64,000 bases of DNA from Ornithinimicrobium sp. F0845 (GTDB lineage: Bacteria > Actinomycetota > Actinomycetes > Actinomycetales > Dermatophilaceae): positions 124,001 through 188,000 of the forward strand of contig NZ_JALKAL010000004.1 of NCBI RefSeq assembly GCF_023015765.1, given 5' to 3'. Positions 58,070 through 64,000 of the stretch are shown here, one piece after another. The notes beneath the pieces are model-generated. The model ran no database searches and was not told the DNA's origin. It saw nothing but the letters and a program-made list of their open reading frames with translations. Every line of letters starts with the position of its first letter. Positions within the stretch are counted from its first letter, which is position 1. The translations under genes and the position numbers were made by a program.

Positions 58070-58438
58070 ATGAAGACAGCCACGGGGAGGCCCGCAGGCC
58101 GTGGGCTGCGCCGCATCCCGACGCGGGCGGTGCTGGCCGGCCTCGGGGTGATCGGCCTGCTCACCGTCGTGGCGGCCCTGCTGTCCTGGTGGCAGGTCGT
58201 CGTCGTCGGTCTCGTCATCCTGCACCTCGGCACCGCGGTCACGGTGCTCGGTCCCTGGTCCCGCCCGAGTGCGCCGAGCAAGAAACCCATCGCCAAGATG
58301 AGCCATGAGATCCAGGACCTGGAGCGCCGGGTCGATGCCCTGGGCGCCCGCCTGGTCGCGAGCACCGAGCGCACCCGCGTCGAGCTGCTCGACGCCATGG
58401 CCGACCGCACCGGCGGGGCGGAGGACCGGCCCTCCTGA
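58070..58438 (+). CDS. Small membrane protein with C-terminal coiled coil
   Basis: 122 residues from the ATG at 58070. Two adjacent hydrophobic stretches (VLAGLGVIGLLTVVAALLSWW and VVVVGLVILHLGTAVTVLG) form one hairpin. The C-terminal part (IQDLERRVDALGARLVASTERTRVELLDAM in two blocks) has heptad character, suggesting a coiled coil. It overlaps the start of the giant glycosyltransferase by one base (TGATG) and may anchor it to the membrane (inference). No family recognised. Confidence 0.7.
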   Translation: MKTATGRPAGRGLRRIPTRAVLAGLGVIGLLTVVAALLSWWQVVVVGLVILHLGTAVTVLGPWSRPSAPSKKPIAKMSHEIQDLERRVDALGARLVASTERTRVELLDAMADRTGGAEDRPS

Positions 58439-61400
58439 TGGGTGTTCTTGACCGCCCGGACCCGCTGAGCACCGACACCTCCCAGGACCAGCCGGGTGCT
58501 GACCTTGACCAGGACCTGGTCGTCCAGCTCGCCGAGCAGCTGCGTCCCGAGAGCGTCGGGCACTACACCCAGTTCGCGATCCGCACTCGCAGCCCCCTGG
58601 CACCGCGCGTGCTGTCCGCGGCCGGGGAACGGGCAGCGCTGGCGCGGTTCACGGCGCTCTCCGGGGCTCCCGACGCGCACGTCGCGGGCCTGGAGCAGCT
58701 CGACCGCGTGGTCGCCCGGGAAGGTCTGGCCGCGCAGTCACCCGACGTGGCCACCCTCTACGCCCAGCTGCTCGTCCGGGCCGACCGTGACGAGGAGCTC
58801 GAGGCCCTGCTCGCCGACGAGCAGGTAGCCCTGAGCGACCTCGACCGGTGGTCCCTGCGGACCGACCTGCTCAACCCGCACCGGGTCAGCCCGCACCGTG
58901 CCGGCCTGGTGGAGGGGCTCACGGCCGAGGAGCTCGCCGCCGCGGAGGACCGCTGGCTGGCGGTGTTCAACGAGATCCACGCCGCCGACGGACTGGAGCC
59001 GGTGCAGCTGCGCCCGCTGCACGCCGGCGCGAATCCCTACCAGCGGCTCAGCGCACCCGTGGCCGGGCAGGTCGACGAGGGGCCAAGGCGGGTCGACGAG
59101 GAGCCGAGGCAGGTCGCCGGCGCGGTGCCGGCCGGGCAGGTCGACGGCGAGCTGGTGACGGTGGTGATGTCGGCCTTCCGCCCCGACCGAGACCTGCTGC
59201 TCGCAGTCCGCGGTGTGCTCGAGCAGACCTGGCGCAACCTGGAGCTGCTGGTCGTGGACGACGCCTCGCCCGCCGGGTTCGAGTCCCTCCTGGAGGAGGC
59301 CGAGGCCCTCGACCCGCGGGTCCGGGTCGTCCGTGCGCCCCGCAACGGGGGCACCTACGAGGCGCGCAACCTCGCCCTCAGCCTGGCGCAGGGTCGCTGG
59401 ATGACCTTCCAGGACAGCGACGACTGGACCCACCCGCGCCGGGTGGAGGTGCAGGTGCGCCACCTGTTGGAGAACCCGGACGTCCTGGCCAACCGGACGT
59501 GGACCCTGCGGGCCTACCAGGACCTCACCCTGACCTACGTCGGCTATCCCGCGGCGCGCCTCAACGCCAGCTCCCTGCTGTTCGACCGGGTCCCGGTCCA
59601 GCAGCTCGTCGGCCACTTCGACGCCGTCCGCAAGTCCGGCGACATGGAGCTGCCGTTCCGGCTGCGCGCCCTGCGCAAGGGCAGCGTGCGCGACCTGCGC
59701 CATCCCGCACCGATGGCGATCACCCAGCTCCGGTCCAACTCGCTGTCGCGCGCCGACGCGATCCCGGGCTGGTTGCGATGGGACCGGCTGGCCTACCGCG
59801 ACAGCTATATGGAGTGGCACGACCAGGTCAGCTCCCGTCGTCACCGCGCCGTGCTGCCCGGTGACGGCCGGCCGTTCCCGGTGCCGCGCCGCGCCTGGGC
59901 GCCGGACCCCCCGGGGGCGGTGACGGCCCCAGGGTGGCAGGTGGTCGTGCTCGGCGACCTGCGCAACGGTCAGCCCCGCGCCCCGCGGACCCTCGGCGTG
60001 GCCCGGGCGGCCGCCGACGCCGGGCTCTCCGTCGCCGTGGCGCACGCCGAGTCGCCCCTCCCGCTGGCCACCAAGCGGGAGTCGCTGACCAAGTCCCTGT
60101 CCCGGGACGTCCGGCTGGGCCGGGCGGGGCTGACCAACCCGCACGAGCAGGACCACGTCGATCTCCTGGTCGTGACCGAGCCCGCCAGCCTGCTGCACCT
60201 GGACGACGCGCACCTTCAGGTCGCGGAGATCCTGGTCGTGGCCGACGAGGCCACCCCCGAGGGGTGGACCGTCGAGGCCGTCGACCGTCGCTGCCAGGAC
60301 CTGTTTGACCGGCTCCCCCAGTGGGGCGGCCCGGCCCGGGTGCACCGTGGTGAGGAGCCCTCCGCGGTGCGTGCCGCCGTGCCGGACGAGCGATGGGTGG
60401 ACGCGGACCTCGCCCCGGTCAGCGGAGCCGACTGGCCGCAGACCGGACCCGCGCGGCCGGCCCGGCGAGAGCTGACAGGACAACGTCCCCTGGTGATCGG
60501 CCACCACCTGCGGGACTACGTGAGCCGCTGGCCACGTGGGCCGAAGACGCTGCGCCACGCCTACCCGGAGCACATCTGGCCGCTGTCGCCCGAGGAGATC
60601 CCGACGGACGTCACGCAGCCCCTCCCGGTCCCTCCGGCCGGCGCGCCGGTGCTCGAGGTCGAGGTGCACGCCCTCAGCGGGCTGACCGTCCCGACCGCGG
60701 TCCTCGGTCGGGACCTGCCGCCGCCGTCGTGGTGCTCCTTCCTGGGCACGGGCATGACCGCGCGGGAGTTCCTGTCCCACCTTGACGTCTGGGTCTATCA
60801 CGGCCGGTGGGACCTGCACGCAGAGATCGCCGCGCTCGAGGCGCTGGCGGCCGGTCTGCCCTGCGTGCTGCCCGCGGAGGCCGCCGAGAGCAGGCTCGAG
60901 GGCCGCGTGCGGTGCGTGGACCCGTGGCTGACGTCGAGCGCGCTGCTCGAGCTCCTCGAAGAGCCGGATGCTGCCCGCCAGACCGAGGCCCCACCCGCCC
61001 ACTCGGCCCCCCAGACCGAGTCCCCGGCCCCCTCGGCGCGGGCGACCAAGACCCCACCCGCCCACTCGGCCCGTCAGCGGCAGGACACGTGGGCCGCAAC
61101 CCTGACCGACCTCCTCCCCACGCGGGAGCTCAGCGCCGACGCCCCGGCCGGTCTGGTGCGCGCTGCGGCGACCGACGCCTTCCGGGCAGGTGACCACGCA
61201 CGCACCGCCGAGCTGCTCACCGCGCTCCTGGGCCGGCGCGAGGCGAGGTTCACCGACGTCATCCGTCTCTCCCGGACGGCTCGCAGGCTCGGGGACGCGG
61301 ACCTCCTCGACCGTGCCCAGGCCGCCCTGCTGAGTCGCACGCCGCGCAGCCCCGGACAGCTCCGCCGGGCCGTGGCCGCGCTGGAGGGGCTTCGCCCCGC

Positions 61401-63102
61401 GCACCTGGACGCGCTGCAGCAGTGGCGCACCCGGCTCGCGGATCAGGCCCCGCCGCTGAACCTCACCGGCGTCGACGCGCTGGTGCTCGACGTGCGGGTG
61501 ACGCAGGTGCTGGAGGGCGGGCTCGAGGATGAGGCGGTCGCCGCGCTGCTCGAGGTCCCCGACGGACCCAGGCGCCTCGTGCGCCGGATGACCCGGGCCC
61601 GCCAGTTCGACGACCTCGAGACGCAGCTGCCCACCTGGCCGGCGGAGGCCCTCGACCGGGTCCCCGCGATGGCCTGGCACTGGCTGGCCCGCCACGCCGC
61701 CACGCACGGGTGGACCGGTCTGGCCGCCCTCGCGGCCGCGCGCGAGGAGGGCGACGCCCCGACCGAGAGCACGCGCGAGCTGACCGCCGAGGCCGAGGAC
61801 GAGCGCACCCTCCTGGCGCAGCCGTGGGAACCCCCGGCGCGGGCGCCGGACCCGGACCCCGCCGAGCTCGACCGGCGCTCCGTCGTGTCCGTGCTGGGCC
61901 AGTCCCTCCCGCTCCGGTCCGGTGGCTACGCGACCCGGTCCCACGGCATACTCACCTCGCTGTCCGAGCGCGGCTGGGACGTGACGGCCGTGACCCGACT
62001 CGGTTTCCCCTTCGACCTGTGGTGGTCGGCCGACGACGAGCGCGAGCCCGCGCCGGTGGACGTGGTCGACGGTGTCCCCTACCACCGGCTGCTCACCGAG
62101 GGTGTGCGCGACTACCCCCGGGTGCCGCTTCCGCCCTACGTCGCCCGGGGCGCGGAGGGCATCGCGGCGCTGGCCCGGGCGGAGCGGGCCAGCCTGGTCC
62201 ACGCCTCCAGCCTGTATGACGTCGGGATGGCCGGGCTGACCGCGGCCCGGACCCTCGGGGTCCCCTTCGTCTACGAGATGCGCGGGCTCAAGCAGCTCCT
62301 CGAGGAGGCTCGGTTCCCGCTGTTCTCCGGGTCACCCCGGCGGCGCTACCTCGATCAGCTCGAGGGCACAGTGGCCCGGCACGCCGACGCCCTGCTGGTG
62401 ATCACCGAGGCGCTGGGCCGGGAGATGGTGCGGATGGGAGTCGACCCCGAGCGGATCACCGTCGTGCCGAACGGCGTCGACGCCTCGCGGTTCACCCCGC
62501 GTGAGCGCGACGAGGAGCTGGCCGAGCGCCTCGGCCTGTCGGGGCGGACGATCATCGGCTACCTCGGCGGGCTGGTGCACTACGAGGGTCTCGACCTGCT
62601 GTGCGAGGCCATCGCGCGGATGCGGGGGCGGCGCGACGACTTCCACGTCCTCGTGGTCGGGGACGGCGCCTTTGAGAAGAAGCTCCACCTGATCGTGGAG
62701 GAGCTGGGTGTCGGCGACCTGATCACCTTCACCGGCCGGGTGCCGCACGAGGAGGTCGAGGGCTATCTCAGCCTGGTCGACATCACCCCCTTCCCGCGCA
62801 AGCCGCTGCCGGTGTGCGAGATGATCTCGCCGATCAAGCCGTTCGAGTCGATGGCGATGCGCAAGACGGTCGTCGCCTCGGACGTGGCCGCGCTGACCGA
62901 GATCGTGCAGGACGGGGTCACCGGCCGGCTGTTCACCAAGGGCGACGCCGACGACCTCGCCCGGGTGCTCGAGGAGCTGCTGGACGACCCGGAGGAGCGC
63001 GCCCGGCTCGGTGCCGCGGCCCGGGAGTGGGTCGTCGCGGAACGGGACTGGCGACGGATCACCGACGCCGTGGACGGGGTCTATCGACGCCTGCTCGGGT
63101 AG
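58438..63102 (+). CDS. 1554-residue multi-domain glycosyltransferase (GT2 + GT-B-like + GT4)
   Basis: The ATG overlaps the preceding stop. Residues 1-235 are helical, unknown. A GT2 (GT-A) domain spans about 240-420: VTVVMSAFRPDRDLLLAVRG, VVDDASPAGFES and the DxD-type DSDDW. From about 500 to 850 a GT-B-like region (GDLRNGQPRAPRTLGVARAA, then HAEIAALEALAAGLPCVLP) resembles the donor half of GT4 enzymes. A Pro/Ala repeat linker (PPAHSAPQTESPAPSARA, about 850-885) and helical repeats follow. A full GT4 domain (about 1155-1554) has SGGYATRSHGIL, VPNGVDASRF and KPFESMAMRKTVVASD. It could add two or three sugars in sequence. Confidence 0.85.
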   Translation: MGVLDRPDPLSTDTSQDQPGADLDQDLVVQLAEQLRPESVGHYTQFAIRTRSPLAPRVLSAAGERAALARFTALSGAPDAHVAGLEQLDRVVAREGLAAQSPDVATLYAQLLVRADRDEELEALLADEQVALSDLDRWSLRTDLLNPHRVSPHRAGLVEGLTAEELAAAEDRWLAVFNEIHAADGLEPVQLRPLHAGANPYQRLSAPVAGQVDEGPRRVDEEPRQVAGAVPAGQVDGELVTVVMSAFRPDRDLLLAVRGVLEQTWRNLELLVVDDASPAGFESLLEEAEALDPRVRVVRAPRNGGTYEARNLALSLAQGRWMTFQDSDDWTHPRRVEVQVRHLLENPDVLANRTWTLRAYQDLTLTYVGYPAARLNASSLLFDRVPVQQLVGHFDAVRKSGDMELPFRLRALRKGSVRDLRHPAPMAITQLRSNSLSRADAIPGWLRWDRLAYRDSYMEWHDQVSSRRHRAVLPGDGRPFPVPRRAWAPDPPGAVTAPGWQVVVLGDLRNGQPRAPRTLGVARAAADAGLSVAVAHAESPLPLATKRESLTKSLSRDVRLGRAGLTNPHEQDHVDLLVVTEPASLLHLDDAHLQVAEILVVADEATPEGWTVEAVDRRCQDLFDRLPQWGGPARVHRGEEPSAVRAAVPDERWVDADLAPVSGADWPQTGPARPARRELTGQRPLVIGHHLRDYVSRWPRGPKTLRHAYPEHIWPLSPEEIPTDVTQPLPVPPAGAPVLEVEVHALSGLTVPTAVLGRDLPPPSWCSFLGTGMTAREFLSHLDVWVYHGRWDLHAEIAALEALAAGLPCVLPAEAAESRLEGRVRCVDPWLTSSALLELLEEPDAARQTEAPPAHSAPQTESPAPSARATKTPPAHSARQRQDTWAATLTDLLPTRELSADAPAGLVRAAATDAFRAGDHARTAELLTALLGRREARFTDVIRLSRTARRLGDADLLDRAQAALLSRTPRSPGQLRRAVAALEGLRPAHLDALQQWRTRLADQAPPLNLTGVDALVLDVRVTQVLEGGLEDEAVAALLEVPDGPRRLVRRMTRARQFDDLETQLPTWPAEALDRVPAMAWHWLARHAATHGWTGLAALAAAREEGDAPTESTRELTAEAEDERTLLAQPWEPPARAPDPDPAELDRRSVVSVLGQSLPLRSGGYATRSHGILTSLSERGWDVTAVTRLGFPFDLWWSADDEREPAPVDVVDGVPYHRLLTEGVRDYPRVPLPPYVARGAEGIAALARAERASLVHASSLYDVGMAGLTAARTLGVPFVYEMRGLKQLLEEARFPLFSGSPRRRYLDQLEGTVARHADALLVITEALGREMVRMGVDPERITVVPNGVDASRFTPRERDEELAERLGLSGRTIIGYLGGLVHYEGLDLLCEAIARMRGRRDDFHVLVVGDGAFEKKLHLIVEELGVGDLITFTGRVPHEEVEGYLSLVDITPFPRKPLPVCEMISPIKPFESMAMRKTVVASDVAALTEIVQDGVTGRLFTKGDADDLARVLEELLDDPEERARLGAAAREWVVAERDWRRITDAVDGVYRRLLG

Positions 63103-63151
63103 TCGTCGGTGTCGCGGTCCGGCCCCGACGCAACCGCCCAAGCGGACCGGT

Positions 63152-64000
63152 TCAGTCGCGCGGGCCGAGCACCGCCCCGTAGATCCGGGCGTAGCGCTCG
63201 TCGTTGTGCGACCAGTTGCGGTGGCCGAGCACCCACTCCCGCGCTCGCTCCGCCAGGTGCTCGCGCCGCTCCGGGTCGCCGGCCAGCCGCTCGAGCACGT
63301 CGGCCAGCGAGGTGGCGTCGCCGGTGACGAAGGTCTCACCGCGGTCGCCGTCGCCGGTGATCTCCTGCAGTGCGGGCAGGTCGGAGACGACCAGCGGGAT
63401 GCCCAGGGCCATCGCCTCGTAGGGCTTGAGCGGCGTGACCAGCCGCGCGGCGCGCTCGTTGATGCGCGGGATGACGAAGACGTCCAGCTGCGCGTAGTAC
63501 TCGCCCACCAGGTCGTGCGGGATCCGCCCGGTGAACAGCACGGCGTCACCGGCGTCGGTGTCCTTGGCGTGCTGCTCCAGCAGCTCCCGGCGGCGGCCGT
63601 CGCCCACGATCAGCGCGGTCGCCGGCACCCCTCGACGGCGCAGCTCCAGGGCGGCGTCGATGAGCAGCTCCTGGCCCTCGCGGTAGTGGTCCAGGTTGGA
63701 CACGTAGCCGAAGACGAAGCGGTCCGTCAGGCCCAGGTCCTGCGCCAGCTCCTGGTTGCGCGGGCGGGGCACGAAGGCCGTCGGGTCCATGCCGTTGGGG
63801 ACGACGTGCACGTGGTCGGGGTCGACCCCTCGCGCCACGATGTCGTCCTTCATCGACTCGCTGAGCGTGACGACCGAGGCCGCCTCGCGCTGGCACCACA
63901 CCTCGGCGGCGCGTCGGCGGTGGTAGATCTCGGCGTGCTCGGCCCAGTCCGTGTCCCGGGTCCACAACGCCTCGAAGAAGCCGCGGACCTCGTAGACCAC
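63152..64000 (-). CDS. Glycosyltransferase family 4, 5' end outside window
   Basis: 282 residues of the C-terminal part. YEVRGFFEALWTRDTDWAE, VTLSESMKDDIVARGVDPDHV, VVPNGMDPTAFVPRP and RLVTPLKPYEAMALGIPLVVSDLPAL form the GT4 core with the donor-binding EX7E-type region. It is convergent with the giant glycosyltransferase and clearly related to its C-terminal domain (shared VPNG(M/V)D, GRIPHDLVGEYY or GRVPHEEVEGYL, (T/S)PLKP(Y/F)E(A/S)MA). The start codon is beyond 64000. Confidence 0.9.
   Translation of the reverse strand: MVYEVRGFFEALWTRDTDWAEHAEIYHRRRAAEVWCQREAASVVTLSESMKDDIVARGVDPDHVHVVPNGMDPTAFVPRPRNQELAQDLGLTDRFVFGYVSNLDHYREGQELLIDAALELRRRGVPATALIVGDGRRRELLEQHAKDTDAGDAVLFTGRIPHDLVGEYYAQLDVFVIPRINERAARLVTPLKPYEAMALGIPLVVSDLPALQEITGDGDRGETFVTGDATSLADVLERLAGDPERREHLAERAREWVLGHRNWSHNDERYARIYGAVLGPRD

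Larger units (their letters stand above)
2124..61951. repeat. Dispersed octamer GTATGCCG, about 36 copies in the window
   Basis: Plus orientation begins at 2124, 5136, 7074, 10745, 14613, 14750, 16603, 18247, 24063, 24252, 25834, 26153, 29067, 33669, 37985, 40746, 41492, 41708, 47892, 50529, 52474 and 55003. Complement (CGGCATAC) begins at 3223, 11727, 12513, 16475, 22978, 25058, 27405, 29462, 34463, 37050, 39682, 49848, 51811 and 61944. About 25 extend to (C/G)AGTATGCCG. It occurs inside genes and in spacers. Counts are by eye; a few may be missed. Confidence 0.8.

Noticed and set aside
58738-62202. Open frame of 1154 codons on the minus strand
   Set aside because: It lies wholly opposite the giant glycosyltransferase, which has clear motifs throughout. 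The translation is rich in Arg, Gly, His and Val with no recognisable domain, the usual antisense shadow in GC-rich DNA.
1-64000. tRNA, rRNA or riboswitch genes
   Set aside because: I looked for tRNA-like arms, CCA-proximal T-loops and rRNA signatures and saw none; a covariance-model scan would be needed to exclude small RNAs.

Overview
This window is GC-rich (roughly 70% or more by eye) and densely coded on both strands. Many start/stop overlaps are of the ATGA or GTGA type, and many genes look leaderless, with a TAnnnT box about six bases before an ATG or GTG. A mycothiol-dependent isomerase-type protein, DUF222/HNH, DUF3817 and DUF6458 proteins and a bkd-type 2-oxoacid dehydrogenase operon fit a high-GC actinobacterium. 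Micrococcales of the Intrasporangiaceae/Ornithinimicrobiaceae type is my best guess, by inference. I saw no rRNA, tRNA, CRISPR array, insertion sequence or prophage.

Layout. 1-4982 (minus): oligopeptide ABC importer operon (binding protein, two permeases, two ATPases, the last cut by the window edge). 5287-9480: ABC-2 exporter pair divergent from a two-component system. 9669-11519: large acyl-CoA dehydrogenase. 11563-14581 (minus): sirtuin, remnant of an FAD-dependent oxidoreductase, ArsR-like regulator and a frameshifted hydrolase. 14752-19457: substrate-binding-type protein, nitrilase-superfamily hydrolase, CopD-CtaG membrane fusion and a mycothiol-dependent isomerase-family protein. 19688-23623: a lipoprotein, three coupled membrane-anchored proteins and a convergent polytopic protein. 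24189-29080 (minus): a five-gene fully overlapping operon (PaaK-like ligase, two paralogous alpha/beta-barrel proteins, GNAT-like protein, Acg-like nitroreductase). 30042-31595: DUF222/HNH protein. 32925-36751 (minus): E1alpha, E1beta and E2 of a 2-oxoacid dehydrogenase. 36979-45411: carboxypeptidase-regulatory-like lipoprotein, FGGY kinase, HisC/Pat aminotransferase, YvlD/holin-type protein, dienelactone hydrolase, two small membrane proteins, solute-binding/VWA fusion and Nudix hydrolase. 45645-53241: formaldehyde dehydrogenase, PaaN, DUF3817, ArsR/SRPBCC pair, endonuclease IV, PaaH-like and PaaI-like proteins. 53270-64000: surface-polysaccharide glycosyltransferases, including a 1554-residue multi-domain protein, and UDP-GlcNAc 2-epimerase.

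How they work together. The importer operon, the exporter with its divergent two-component system, and the dehydrogenase operon are each self-contained. FadE, PaaH, PaaI and PaaN point to fatty and aromatic acid catabolism, but not to a complete phenylacetate cluster. The last 11 kb form one polysaccharide locus.

Three signals cut across the genes. (1) A 25-codon mini-ORF, almost identical in DNA and protein, is an overlapping in-line cistron in two unrelated operons (oppB/oppC and E1alpha/E1beta). (2) The octamer GTATGCCG or its complement occurs about 36 times by eye, against about two expected, in several reading frames and on both strands, often forcing rare codons. (3) Short tandem duplications (8 to 39 bp units) recur at gene ends, in protein linkers and at a start codon, and have frameshifted two neighbouring genes. 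All coordinates and counts were read by eye.
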